From contig DHQL01000007.1 in NCBI GenBank assembly GCA_002408085.1, forward strand, positions 378,259-442,258: a DNA stretch of 64,000 nt, read 5' to 3'. Under the pieces are notes generated by a model. It was not told where the DNA came from and made no database searches. It saw only the letters and a list, made by a program, of their open reading frames with translations. Positions 17,158 to 25,693 of the stretch are shown in pieces; the first letter of the stretch is position 1; every line of letters starts with the position of its first letter. The translations under genes were made by a program, and so were the position numbers. This DNA is from Spirochaeta sp. UBA5339. GTDB lineage: Bacteria > Spirochaetota > Spirochaetia > DSM-2461.

Positions 17158-17814
17158 ATGCCTGCAAAATACAACAACGACAGTTATGACAGAATTTCAC
17201 AGGATAAACGGGACCGGATTATTGCGGTAGCCCTGGAAGAGTTTGCCACAAGAGGCTACAGCAGCGCCAATACCAATGTGATTGCCGAGAAGGCAGGGAT
17301 TTCGGTGGGCTCTCTCTTCAAGTATTTTGATAACAAGGAAAATTTCTTTTTAACGGTTGTAAACTACGGCGTCTCCCAGCTGGAAACGGTTCTCGGCGGC
17401 ATTGCGGCTTCGGACTCCACTCTTGAGGATAAGGTTGAGGAGATCCTCAGGATGATTCTCAAACACAGCCGGTCAAACCGGAATATAGTCAAGCTCTATA
17501 ACGAAATGACCTCCGAGGGAAATGCCGAACTGATCAGAAGGCTCTCATCAGACATGGAGACCATCTCGGCAGATACCTATGCCCGTCTGATCGGACAGGC
17601 TAAAGAGGAGGGGCGGATCGCTCCGGATATAGATGAGAAGGTTTTTGCCTTTGCCCTGGATAACCTCTTTATGGCCCTGCAGTTCTCCTACTCCTGTGAA
17701 TACTACAAGGAGAGGATGAAGATCTATGTGGGGGATGATGTCTTTGACAAGGATGAGCATATAATCTCGGAGATGATGAAATTCATAACCCGGGCCTTCT
17801 CTTTCTCTTCCTGA
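17158..17814 (+). CDS. TetR-family transcriptional regulator
   Basis: A 218-residue repressor-type protein. The N-terminal helix-turn-helix is typical: RIIAVALEEFATRGYSSAN, then AEKAGISVGSLFKYFDNKENFF. The C-terminal helical ligand/dimer domain is variable, as usual. Start 17158 is preferred to 17005 because the extra 51 residues have no TetR similarity and the earlier ATG is one base from the operator; the RBS at 17158 is weak. It lies between the aminotransferase/aldolase operon and the FGGY kinase, each with the AGTGAGT-N4-ACTCACT palindrome, so it is the obvious candidate to bind them. The inducer is unknown. Confidence 0.88.
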   Translation: MPAKYNNDSYDRISQDKRDRIIAVALEEFATRGYSSANTNVIAEKAGISVGSLFKYFDNKENFFLTVVNYGVSQLETVLGGIAASDSTLEDKVEEILRMILKHSRSNRNIVKLYNEMTSEGNAELIRRLSSDMETISADTYARLIGQAKEEGRIAPDIDEKVFAFALDNLFMALQFSYSCEYYKERMKIYVGDDVFDKDEHIISEMMKFITRAFSFSS

Positions 17815-17864
17815 TAAGTGAACTGAATCAGGGTCATCAGAACAGTAAAGTTCATTTTCGCCTC

Positions 17865-17913
17865 TTGCAAGGAATAATAAATCTGATACAATGAAGTGAG
17901 TGACTACTCACTT
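17865..17913 (+). promoter_or_regulatory. Promoter and overlapping TetR operator of the FGGY kinase
   Basis: TTGCAA (17865-17870), a 16-bp spacer and TACAAT (17887-17892) form a plausible promoter. The 20-bp site AAGTGAGT-GACT-ACTCACTT... (17894-17913) covers the expected transcript start, where a bound repressor would block transcription. Confidence 0.7.
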
Positions 17914-17939
17914 TTTTAAACTATCCCGGAAGGTTCAAC

Positions 17940-19544
17940 ATGGCTGAAAGCTCTTATGTCATCAGTTACGATATCGGTACAACAGGAAACAAGACCTGTC
18001 TCTTTGAGATCTCAAAAGGCTTCAGACTGATCGCCAGCTCCATGAGGGAGTACGGCCTTCAGGTTCTGGAAAACGGCGGTGCGGAACAGAACCCCGACGA
18101 GTGGTGGCAGGGCCTGACCGAAACTACAGGGGAGGTTCTTGGGGCTGCAGGACTTGATGCTTCTGAAATCCGGGGTATCTCCTTCTGCTCACAGATGCAG
18201 GGACTTGTTCTGGTAAACAGTGAGGGGAAGGCCCTCCGTCCGGCCATGAGCTATATGGACCAGAGGGCCGGGAGTGAGAAAGCAGCTTCAGTGGGCCATG
18301 GTCTCCAGATTCAGGGGATGAATATTATCAAGCTCCTGAAAAATCTGCATATCTCCGGGGCAGCCCCGGTCAGCGTGAAGGACCCTGTCTGGAAGTATAA
18401 GTGGGTTCAGAAACATGAACCCGATATCTTCGCCTCCTGCCACAAATGGCTCGATGTAAAGGAGTATCTTATCGCCCGCTGTACGGAACGCTTTGTAATG
18501 ACTGAAGACTCCGCCTTTGCCAGCTTTCTCTATGATTCAAGAAAGGGCAAGAACCGCTGGAGCCGCAGCCTCTGCCGGACCTACGGCATCAGCTATGACC
18601 ACCTTCCCGATGTTGTTCAGTCCACCGATGCGGTGGGAACCCTTACAGAAAGGGCCGCCGCTGAACTGGGCCTGACAACGGATTGCCTTGTGTTCGGAGG
18701 AGGGGGAGACGCCACCCTGATCGGTGTGGGAGCCGGGGCCGTGGACAAAGGGGATACCCATATCTACTCGGGTACATCGGGCTGGGTTTCAACAGTCTCC
18801 GACAGAAGGGTTATCGATGTAGACCATATGCTTGCTGCCGTTATCGGTGCAGAGAAGGGACGGTTTAATTACTTCGGCGAGCTGGAAACCTCCGGCAAGT
18901 GTCTTGAGTGGGTCAGGGATCATCTGGCCCTTGATGAGATAGACATATACCTGAAGAAGCAGAGGGTTTCCGAGGGCCCCGAGGCGGTAAGAAAGAGCCT
19001 TTATGATCATATGTGCGAGAGTCTGGCTGAGACCCCTTCAGGTTCCGGGGGGGTGATTTTCACACCCTGGCTCCACGGCAACCGCTGTCCCTTTGAGGAC
19101 TCCTCGGTTCGGGGAATGTTCTTCAATATCAGCCTTGATACGGGGAAGAGAAAGCTGATTCGTGCGGTGATTGAGGGGATCGCCTATCACACCCGCTGGA
19201 TGCTTGAAGCCTCGGCCTCAAAGCTGCCGGTTTCCGATACCATCCGTTTTGTGGGCGGCGGGGCTCTGAACCCCCTTGTCTGCCGGATTATGGCCGATGT
19301 TACGGGACACAGGATCGAGACTGTGGAGAATCCCCAGAACGCGGGTTCCGTGGGGGCTGCAGTCTGCTGCGGTATCGGCCTTGGACTGATCCCCGATTTC
19401 GACTCTGTAAAGGATTTTATTCCATCCAGCGCCGTCTATGATCCGGACCCGTCGGTCCGGGAGATCCACAACAGAAACTATAAAGTTTTTAAAAGACTCT
19501 ACAAGTCAAACAGAAAAAACTACCGTCTTCTGAACCAGGGCTAG
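17940..19544 (+). CDS. FGGY-family carbohydrate kinase (xylulokinase-like)
   Basis: ATP-dependent sugar kinase of 534 residues. FGGY N-domain: SYDIGTTGNKTCLFE at about 9-23 (phosphate-binding loop) and CSQMQGLVLVNSEGKALRP. C-domain: GGGGDATLIGVGAG, HIYSGTSGWVSTV, LHGNRCPFEDSSVRGMFF, and the second FGGY signature RFVGGGALNPLVCRIMADV. It resembles xylulokinase, but the family covers many ketoses and polyols, and the substrate is open. Its operator links it to the aldolase/aminotransferase operon, consistent with phosphorylation before aldol cleavage. Its stop overlaps the convergent PHP gene by 4 bp. Confidence 0.85.
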   Translation: MAESSYVISYDIGTTGNKTCLFEISKGFRLIASSMREYGLQVLENGGAEQNPDEWWQGLTETTGEVLGAAGLDASEIRGISFCSQMQGLVLVNSEGKALRPAMSYMDQRAGSEKAASVGHGLQIQGMNIIKLLKNLHISGAAPVSVKDPVWKYKWVQKHEPDIFASCHKWLDVKEYLIARCTERFVMTEDSAFASFLYDSRKGKNRWSRSLCRTYGISYDHLPDVVQSTDAVGTLTERAAAELGLTTDCLVFGGGGDATLIGVGAGAVDKGDTHIYSGTSGWVSTVSDRRVIDVDHMLAAVIGAEKGRFNYFGELETSGKCLEWVRDHLALDEIDIYLKKQRVSEGPEAVRKSLYDHMCESLAETPSGSGGVIFTPWLHGNRCPFEDSSVRGMFFNISLDTGKRKLIRAVIEGIAYHTRWMLEASASKLPVSDTIRFVGGGALNPLVCRIMADVTGHRIETVENPQNAGSVGAAVCCGIGLGLIPDFDSVKDFIPSSAVYDPDPSVREIHNRNYKVFKRLYKSNRKNYRLLNQG

Positions 19545-20185
19545 ACCCGTGCGGTTTCTCTGTTCTCTGAGCTCGGGGCGGCATTAATCGGTGATGGAAG
19601 GGGTACGGTAAACACCATATGCTCTTCAATTCCCAGGCTGTCGGCGGCCTGACGGGCGCAGAGATGGTTCAGCCAGTTGGGCTGGTGGGCGTCGGAACCG
19701 ATAACAAAGCGGAATCTCTTCAGATGTGGAGTGAAGAAGGAGATATAATCCTCTGCCTTCCATATATAGCGGTTGTTGATCTCCAGAATACACCCTGTGG
19801 GGACCTTGTTCAGGTCGGCGCCGATGGCGATGGGATGGGAGATAATAACCGGCTTTCCCGTTTTCAGAAGGTTTTCGGCCCCCTTGTACTCTGAAGCACT
19901 GTCTCTGCAGTGGTAGATGTAGTAGTCAAAGGGATAGGTGACTGCCTCAAGAGCGTCCCTGCTGTCGTTTACCTCACAGCCGCAGTAAAACCCGTGATGG
20001 TGTACTTCCGCTCTGTACCCGTCGAAGACCGAACCGGCCAGGTATTCAAAGTGATCGCTGATTCCCCTGATACGGGCATGATTCAATGTGGCAATGTACT
20101 CCACAGTCTGCTGGGGGACTATCGCTCTGTCACCTGTGGAGTAGGTCGTATGGACATGCAAGTCCTGATTTAAAATATCCTTCAT
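19541..20185 (-). CDS. PHP-domain metal-dependent phosphoesterase-like protein
   Basis: A 214-residue protein with the polymerase-and-histidinol-phosphatase fold. Metal-binding motifs are DLHVHTTYS (His9, His11), GISDHFEY, CGCEVN, IISHP and GSDAHQPNW, the usual PHP series. Members of this size are phosphatases, for example histidinol-phosphate or other small phosphoesters. Next to a sugar kinase and aldolase it might remove phosphate from a pathway intermediate, but that is inference. It is tail-to-tail with the kinase and its own promoter would lie near 20190-20230. The RBS is weak. Confidence 0.75.
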   Translation of the reverse strand: MKDILNQDLHVHTTYSTGDRAIVPQQTVEYIATLNHARIRGISDHFEYLAGSVFDGYRAEVHHHGFYCGCEVNDSRDALEAVTYPFDYYIYHCRDSASEYKGAENLLKTGKPVIISHPIAIGADLNKVPTGCILEINNRYIWKAEDYISFFTPHLKRFRFVIGSDAHQPNWLNHLCARQAADSLGIEEHMVFTVPLPSPINAAPSSENRETARV

Positions 20186-20321
20186 GATGAAATAATCTTA
20201 AGGGATTATTTATTTTTAATGAATCCTTCCTTTGAATCCTGTATGGAATACACTCTTTCGTTGCCGAAATACCCCGCCTTTTTGGTAAATTCAGGGGGGA
20301 CAGGGGTTTAATAGCTAATTG

Positions 20322-20333
20322 TTTATCGATAAA
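20322..20333. promoter_or_regulatory. Palindrome TTTATCGATAAA upstream of the sensory hydrogenase cluster
   Basis: Perfect 12-bp palindrome containing TTATCGATAA, the same ten bases as at 833-842 and 32151-32160. It is 66 bp before the first gene of the cluster and just upstream of a TATACT (20355-20360) that could be a -10 box. Flanks TTG...TTA give a loose likeness to Rex sites, but the match is poor. Confidence 0.55.
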
Positions 20334-20398
20334 TTATTATATACATCTGGGTCATATACTGTTACTATTAATTGCATTCCAATGAGGGAGGCTGTTGT

Positions 20399-20659
20399 AT
20401 GAAAAAAAAAATCACAATCTGTATGGGAAGCTCCTGTTTCACAAGGGGAAATAAGGATAACCTGAAAATCATCCAGGACTATCTGAAGGACTATGACTCG
20501 GCGGAGATCGTTCTTACCGGATCTCTGTGCAAGGAGCAGTGCAGTAACGGCCCGGTCATCTATCTGGATGATACCATGTACAGCTGTCTGGATACTGCCC
20601 AGCTGACAGACCTGCTGGACAGTTTTGTCAAAGAACCCTCAACAATGGAAAGCAAATGA
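20399..20659 (+). CDS. Thioredoxin-like [2Fe-2S] ferredoxin (NuoE C-terminal-like)
   Basis: Small 86-residue protein matching the [2Fe-2S] thioredoxin-fold domain of NuoE/HydC. Four cysteine ligands are visible as CMGSSCFTRG (about 8 and 13) and GSLCKEQCSNGP (about 44 and 48). It lacks the helical N-terminal domain of full NuoE. Start 20399 follows GAGGGAGG; the frame extends 9 codons further upstream without better support. It overlaps the sensory hydrogenase gene by 4 bp, so it probably exchanges electrons with that protein rather than with the catalytic hydrogenase. Confidence 0.8.
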   Translation: MKKKITICMGSSCFTRGNKDNLKIIQDYLKDYDSAEIVLTGSLCKEQCSNGPVIYLDDTMYSCLDTAQLTDLLDSFVKEPSTMESK

Positions 20660-22386
20660 AACTGAATCCAATATACACGGAACTCACGGAGTGTCAGGAC
20701 TGCTATAAATGTATCCGTCACTGTCCCGTAAAATCGATAAAAGTGGAAGACGGCCATGCCAGGATCATGGAGGAGGACTGCATTCTCTGCGGCAGCTGTT
20801 ATATGAACTGTCCCGTGGGAGCCAAGAAGATCAGAAACGATCTTCCCCGTGCCCGGAGAGCTGTAGCGGAGAATGAAAATGTGATCCTCTCCATTGCCCC
20901 CTCTTTTGTGGGAGAACTTCCCGGCGTGGCCCCGGAGAAGATTGTCCGGGCAGCCAGGATCCTTGGATTCCGCGCTGTATCGGAAACGGCTCTGGGGGCT
21001 CAGGAGGTAAGCCGCCACAGCTCTCAGATCCTGGCCAATGCCAAAAGCGGCATCTTTATCTCCTCCGCCTGTCCCTCAATGGTGGAGTATATCAGAAAGT
21101 ACAAGTCCGACTATTCCGATTATGTAAACGACCACCTCTCTCCACTGCTGACCCACTGCCGTATGCTGAAGGAGCTTTACGGTGAAGACTGTACCATAGT
21201 CTTTGCGGGCCCCTGTATCTCAAAGAAGAGGGAGGCCGACCTGAGGCCTGACCTGCTTCATACGGCCATCAGCTTCAAAGACCTTCTGGAGTGGTTCGAT
21301 CAGGAGGGAATTGATCTGAACAAGATCGCTGGAGCCGGGGATGACCGCTTCCTGCCTCACTCCTCCTATGACGGTTCCAGCTATCCCTTTGAGGGGGGAA
21401 TGCTTCAGAGCATGAAAAAACAGCAGGTTCCCGTTGATGATGATCAGATGCTGAGCTTCTCCAATGTTCACAATATGAATACGGTCCTCCAGGATCTTGA
21501 AGTCCTGGGACAGGATAAACCGATCTTTATCGAGCTTCTCGCCTGTGAGGGTGGCTGCATCAACGGCCCCTCCTGCATCAGCAAGGCCGGGACGGCTGTT
21601 AAAAGAAAGCAGCTATCCGACTATGCTGCCAGTCGGAAGATGGTTATTCCCGAGTATAAACCCTGCCCCACCATAGATTTTCACAGGGACATTGAAGCGG
21701 CTCATCCCGAATCCTTTGAAGAGACCGAAATCAGCAGGGCCCTCAGAAGAATCGGTAAGTATGAGAGCGGTGATGAGAAGAACTGCGGTGCCTGCGGCTA
21801 CTCCACCTGCCGCGAGTATGCCGAGGCCTGTCTGAAGGGAAGGGCCGAGCCGGATATGTGCGTCAGCTATCTGAAGACCCTCTCGGAGAAGAAGGCCGAT
21901 GCCCTGATCAAGGCCATGCCCTCGGGGGTGGTTATTGTGGATGCAGACCTCAGGATCATCGAATGCAACAGAGCCTTTGCCGATATGATCAGCGACGAGG
22001 TGAGCAACGCCTTCGAGATCAAACCGGGTCTCAAGGGAGCCTCCCTGGAGAAGATCATCCCCTTTGCTCCGGTTTTTCAGGGTGTTCTGTCTGAAGGCGC
22101 CGTCCTGACAGACCAGACCTTCCATGTTGAGAACAAGGTTTTTACGGGTTCCATTTTTACAATAGAAAAAAATAACGCAGTCGGAGGAATCTTTCAGGAT
22201 GTAACAAATCCATGGGTTCAGAAAGATCAGGTTATCAAACAGGCCAGAAAGGTTATGGAAAACAGTATCTCCACGGTGCAGCAGATTGCCTATCTTCTTG
22301 GTGAGAACGCCGCCCAGAGCGAGGTTATGCTGAACTCCATTATCAGTTCCTTCGATCCTGACGGAAATGAATTTAACAATGAATAA
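20656..22386 (+). CDS. Sensory [FeFe]-hydrogenase-like protein with PAS domain (HydS type)
   Basis: A 576-residue cytoplasmic protein proposed to sense H2 or redox state. Domains: two [4Fe-4S] motifs (CQDCYKCIRHCP at 13-24; CILCGSCYMNCP at 42-53); H-cluster domain about 75-340; a four-Cys Fe-S motif (CGACGYSTCREYAEAC) near 380; PAS about 415-520. H-cluster ligands are present: Cys139 (SSACPS), Cys187 (GPCISKK), Cys297 and Cys301 (CEGGCINGP). The position of the proton-transfer Cys in TSCCP is Ala138, known from group C sensory hydrogenases and expected to give low turnover. It is followed by a SpoIIE-type phosphatase, like the hfsA/hfsB pair known from Thermoanaerobacterium. Confidence 0.88.
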   Translation: MKLNPIYTELTECQDCYKCIRHCPVKSIKVEDGHARIMEEDCILCGSCYMNCPVGAKKIRNDLPRARRAVAENENVILSIAPSFVGELPGVAPEKIVRAARILGFRAVSETALGAQEVSRHSSQILANAKSGIFISSACPSMVEYIRKYKSDYSDYVNDHLSPLLTHCRMLKELYGEDCTIVFAGPCISKKREADLRPDLLHTAISFKDLLEWFDQEGIDLNKIAGAGDDRFLPHSSYDGSSYPFEGGMLQSMKKQQVPVDDDQMLSFSNVHNMNTVLQDLEVLGQDKPIFIELLACEGGCINGPSCISKAGTAVKRKQLSDYAASRKMVIPEYKPCPTIDFHRDIEAAHPESFEETEISRALRRIGKYESGDEKNCGACGYSTCREYAEACLKGRAEPDMCVSYLKTLSEKKADALIKAMPSGVVIVDADLRIIECNRAFADMISDEVSNAFEIKPGLKGASLEKIIPFAPVFQGVLSEGAVLTDQTFHVENKVFTGSIFTIEKNNAVGGIFQDVTNPWVQKDQVIKQARKVMENSISTVQQIAYLLGENAAQSEVMLNSIISSFDPDGNEFNNE

Positions 22387-23557
22387 GTCTTTTTTCGATG
22401 TAGGTTACTATCAGGTCATGAAGCATGGAGAGTCCGCTCCTGGTGATGCCTTCCTGACCAAAAAAGTTCAGGGGAGAAAGAGAATTATCTCGGTTCTCTC
22501 CGACGGTCTGGGCAGCGGAATCCGGGCCAATGTCCTATCCTCCCTCACCGCCACCATGGCAATCCGGTCTATTGAGAATGATCTCTCCCCCCGGAAGACG
22601 GCGGAGCTTATCTCAAGGACCCTGCCGGTGTGCAGCATACGGAAGATCAGCTACTCCACCTTTACAATTGTGGATGTGGACGAACAGGGCATGGTACAGA
22701 TCGCCGAGTACGACAATCCCCGGTTCGTATTGATCCGTGACGGAAGGATACTGGAACCGGCCCTTGAGAAATTCAGCTTTGAGACGGTGAATCCCAGACG
22801 GAACGAGATCGTCTGCTCCCGCTTTCAGGCCCAGAGCGGCGACCGTCTGGTCTTCTTCTCCGACGGGGTGACCCAGTCGGGACTGGGCCAGAGAATGACC
22901 CCCCTGGGATGGGGGGACGAGGGGGCAAGGGAGTTTATACTTAGGACCCTGGACAGAAACCCTGAGCAGTCCTCCAACCAGCTCTCACAGACTCTGGTGC
23001 AGGAGAGCCTCCGCCACGATGCCTACTCTCCCAAGGACGACATTACCTGCGGCTCCCTCTACTTCCGGAAGCCCCGGAAACTGATGATCGCAACTGGTCC
23101 CCCCTATGACAGCGAAAGGGATGCCTCCCTTGTGGGAACCCTCAAGGGTTTTGACGGCAGAACCATTGTCGCCGGAGGAACCACAGCCAATATCGTGGCA
23201 AGGGAACTTGGTGTGGAGATTGAGGTGGACCTGAGCAGTCAGAGTGAATATGTCCCTCCCTCATCAAAGATGGAGGGAGTTGACTTTGTGAGCGAAGGAA
23301 TCATCACCATGAGCAAAGTTCAGGAGTATCTTGAGCAAAGCCACAGCCCCGGTGTGAATATGAATCCCGCCGAGAGGATTATGGAGGATATGCTGAACTC
23401 TGATATCATCCACTTTCTTGTGGGCACCAGGATAAACGAGGCCCATCAGGACCCCAATATGCCGGTGCAGCTGGAGATCAGGCGGAACCTGATCAAGAGA
23501 ATCGGCGAGACTCTGAAGAAGAAGTACTTCAAGGAAGTGATTATTAATTTTATTTGA
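22379..23557 (+). CDS. SpoIIE/PP2C-type serine phosphatase
   Basis: A 392-residue protein with an N-terminal PPM/SpoIIE phosphatase domain (about 1-235): SVLSDGLGSGIRANVLSSL carries the first metal-binding Asp-Gly, FFSDGVTQSG the second, and SPKDDITCG the last. A C-terminal region (about 240-390, MIATGPPYDSERD...) is of unknown fold. Paired with a PAS sensory hydrogenase, it is the probable output: dephosphorylation of a protein in response to H2 or redox signal. The gene overlaps hydS by 8 bp if ATG 22379 is used; ATG 22367 is an equally possible start with no better RBS. Confidence 0.82.
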   Translation: MNKSFFDVGYYQVMKHGESAPGDAFLTKKVQGRKRIISVLSDGLGSGIRANVLSSLTATMAIRSIENDLSPRKTAELISRTLPVCSIRKISYSTFTIVDVDEQGMVQIAEYDNPRFVLIRDGRILEPALEKFSFETVNPRRNEIVCSRFQAQSGDRLVFFSDGVTQSGLGQRMTPLGWGDEGAREFILRTLDRNPEQSSNQLSQTLVQESLRHDAYSPKDDITCGSLYFRKPRKLMIATGPPYDSERDASLVGTLKGFDGRTIVAGGTTANIVARELGVEIEVDLSSQSEYVPPSSKMEGVDFVSEGIITMSKVQEYLEQSHSPGVNMNPAERIMEDMLNSDIIHFLVGTRINEAHQDPNMPVQLEIRRNLIKRIGETLKKKYFKEVIINFI

Positions 23558-23583
23558 TGATTATTGCGTTATAATCTTCAGAT

Positions 23584-24072
23584 ATGACTGATCGTGATAA
23601 AGTCCTGAAAGATATCAGAGCTCTTCTCAAGGGCCTCGAGACCGGGGATCTTCAGTTTCTTCTAAACCAGGCGGAAGTCCTGGACTACAACCGGAAGGTC
23701 CGTCTGGAGCGGGAGGAGCAGAAGAAAGAGACCGAAAGCTCCTCTGAATCCAAAAAAAACTCCGGGAAGAAAGCCAAGTCGAAAAAGTCTGCTCCTCCGG
23801 CCGATGAAATTGCCATCGAGCAGACCGAGCGGAGCAAGTTCTTCAACCTCCGGATCGGTACGGCCCTTCTCTTTATGGACTATCATGAGATTCAGGCCAT
23901 CTTCAAGATCGCCCGGGCGGCGGGAAACCAGACTGAGGGGGCTGCCAGGCTTTACCGCTGGTTTGATAGGGAGCGGAGGGATGTGCTTGCCGAGGGCGGT
24001 ATCGGCGGTCCTGCCAGTCCCAAGCTGAAAATCATTTACAATGTTCTTCTAGACACTTTTACCTCGGGCTGA
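23584..24072 (+). CDS. Hypothetical protein, last gene of the sensory hydrogenase cluster
   Basis: Not recognised. It has 162 residues, no signal peptide and no membrane segment. Residues about 40-70 are low-complexity, rich in Lys, Ser and Glu, separating an N-terminal helix-rich part from a C-terminal globular part (FFNLRIGTALLFMDYHEIQ, YRWFDRERRDVLAE). It begins 26 bp after the phosphatase stop on the same strand and precedes a bidirectional terminator, so it belongs to this operon. It might be a target or adaptor of the phosphatase, but nothing in the sequence proves that. No clear Shine-Dalgarno. Confidence 0.6.
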   Translation: MTDRDKVLKDIRALLKGLETGDLQFLLNQAEVLDYNRKVRLEREEQKKETESSSESKKNSGKKAKSKKSAPPADEIAIEQTERSKFFNLRIGTALLFMDYHEIQAIFKIARAAGNQTEGAARLYRWFDRERRDVLAEGGIGGPASPKLKIIYNVLLDTFTSG

Positions 24073-24126
24073 ACCCGTACAGACAGGTCTACAGACCTAT
24101 AAGGTGCCTCCGTCCGCCGGGGGATA

Positions 24127-24165
24127 AAAAAAGCCGAAACATCCAGGGGATGCTCCGGCAATTTT
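24127..24165. terminator. Bidirectional terminator between the HydS cluster and nfnB
   Basis: Stem GCCGAAACATCC / GGATGCTCCGGC (10 of 12 paired, 24133-24159). On the minus strand it is followed by a run of seven T, serving the hyd-nfn operon. On the plus strand it is followed by AATTTTCATTTT, serving the HydS cluster. Confidence 0.75.
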
Positions 24166-24197
24166 CATTTTACTTTCCAGTAACTATAAAAACAGGC

Positions 24198-25691
24198 TTA
24201 TTTAGTCAGGTAGTCGTGGATACCCTTTGCGGCGGTCCGTCCGTCACCCATGGCGAGGATTACCGTGGCCGCACCCTGAACAATGTCTCCACCGGCGAAA
24301 ACACCGGGCATGGAGGTCATACCGTCTTCATTTACGATAATATTTCCCCATTTGGTGATGTTCAATTCGGGAGTGGTTCCGGTGACCAGGGGGTTGGAGC
24401 TGTTACCGAGAGCGGTGATACAGGTATCGATCTCCATGGTGAACTCGCTTCCCTCGATGGCCTCGGGACGTCTTCTTCCGGACTCGTCGGGCTCGCCCAG
24501 CTGGTACTTCAGACACTCGATGGCAGTTACACGGCCGTTTTCGTCGCCGATGATCTTTGTAGGGTTGGTCAGCAGGTCGAAGATGATTCCCTCTTCCTGT
24601 GCATGGTGAACCTCTTCCACACGGGCGGGCATTTCCGCCTCGGTTCTTCTGTAGACGATATGGACCTCTTCGGCACCCATTCTCAGGGCTGTTCTGGCCG
24701 CGTCCATGGCTACGTTACCACCGCCGAATACGGCTACCTTTTTGGACTGGTAGATGGGGGTGGCCGCATTGCCGCGGTCATAGGCCTTCATCAGGTTGGC
24801 TCTGGTCAGGAACTCGTTGGCTGAGAATACACCAACCAGGTTTTCACCTTCTATATTCATAAACTTGGGCAGACCCGCACCGTTGGCAACATAGACAGAG
24901 TCGAATCCGTCCTCATTCATCAGCTGCTCTATGGTTCTGGTTCTTCCGATCAGGTAGTCGTAGACAAACTTTACACCCATGGCTTCAAGGTTGTCCACTT
25001 CCTGCTGAACGATGGATTTGGGAAGACGGAATTCGGGGATACCGTATACCGTTACACCTCCGGCCTTGTGGAAGGCTTCGAAGATGGTTACATCGTGTCC
25101 CAGTCTGGCCAGGTCGGCGGCAGTGGTCAGTCCGGAAGGTCCGGAACCGACGATGGCAACTTTCTTCCCTGTGGGGAGGGCCTTGTCCACCTTGCTCTCT
25201 TTTGAGGAGCCCCGGTCGGCCAGGTAGCGCTCGATTCTTCCGATGGCCACTGACTGCATGGGGTCTTTCTTCATCTTACCCAGGGTACATGTCTCCATGC
25301 ACTGTTTTTCCTGGGGGCAGACTCTTCCGCAGATGGCGGGGAGCATGCTGCTGTCCTTTATGATCTCAAGGGCCTCGTCAAAGTTACCTTTAGCCGCTGC
25401 ACCGACGAATCCGGGGATGTCGATGCTTACGGGGCAGCCCTTCACGCAGGGCGCGTTCTTGCACTCTAGACAGCGGCTGGCCTCAACGATAACCTGGTTG
25501 TCGGTGTAGCCCAGAGCTACCTCTTCCATGTTGCAGGCGCGGGCCATGGCCTCCTGTGAGGGCATCTCCTGCTGGGGGATGGCGGCCCGTTCTTTGGCCT
25601 TTAGGTTTGCAAGGCCTTCGGGAAGGTTCAGATTCTCCTTGATTGCCAGGGCTTCAAGGTCAAGGGTCTGAGGTGTTTTATATGCAGTCAT
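24198..25691 (-). CDS. nfnB: NfnB: NADPH-binding subunit of NADH-dependent ferredoxin:NADP+ oxidoreductase
   Basis: A 497-residue flavoprotein of the GltD/NfnB family. N-terminal Fe-S region: CLECKNAPCVKGCPV and CGRVCPQEKQC...C. FAD-binding VAIVGSGPSGLTTAADLARLG near 180, NADP-binding KVAVFGGGNVAMDAARTALRMGA near 320, and the terminal GVFAGGDIVQGAATVILAMGDG. The start is taken at 25691 (GGGAGCCTGAAAATG) rather than the frame opening at 25742, which would overlap nfnA. Two bases separate it from nfnA, and that pairing identifies it as Nfn rather than glutamate synthase small subunit. Nfn interconverts NADPH with NADH plus reduced ferredoxin by electron bifurcation. Confidence 0.88.
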   Translation of the reverse strand: MTAYKTPQTLDLEALAIKENLNLPEGLANLKAKERAAIPQQEMPSQEAMARACNMEEVALGYTDNQVIVEASRCLECKNAPCVKGCPVSIDIPGFVGAAAKGNFDEALEIIKDSSMLPAICGRVCPQEKQCMETCTLGKMKKDPMQSVAIGRIERYLADRGSSKESKVDKALPTGKKVAIVGSGPSGLTTAADLARLGHDVTIFEAFHKAGGVTVYGIPEFRLPKSIVQQEVDNLEAMGVKFVYDYLIGRTRTIEQLMNEDGFDSVYVANGAGLPKFMNIEGENLVGVFSANEFLTRANLMKAYDRGNAATPIYQSKKVAVFGGGNVAMDAARTALRMGAEEVHIVYRRTEAEMPARVEEVHHAQEEGIIFDLLTNPTKIIGDENGRVTAIECLKYQLGEPDESGRRRPEAIEGSEFTMEIDTCITALGNSSNPLVTGTTPELNITKWGNIIVNEDGMTSMPGVFAGGDIVQGAATVILAMGDGRTAAKGIHDYLTK

Positions 25692-25693
25692 TT

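Noticed and set aside
20319..20336. Canonical Rex site upstream of the HydS cluster
   Set aside because: TTGTTTATCGATAAATTA matches TTGTTAA-N4-TTAACAA at only about 10 of 14 fixed positions, so I keep it as a TTATCGATAA site of unknown regulator.
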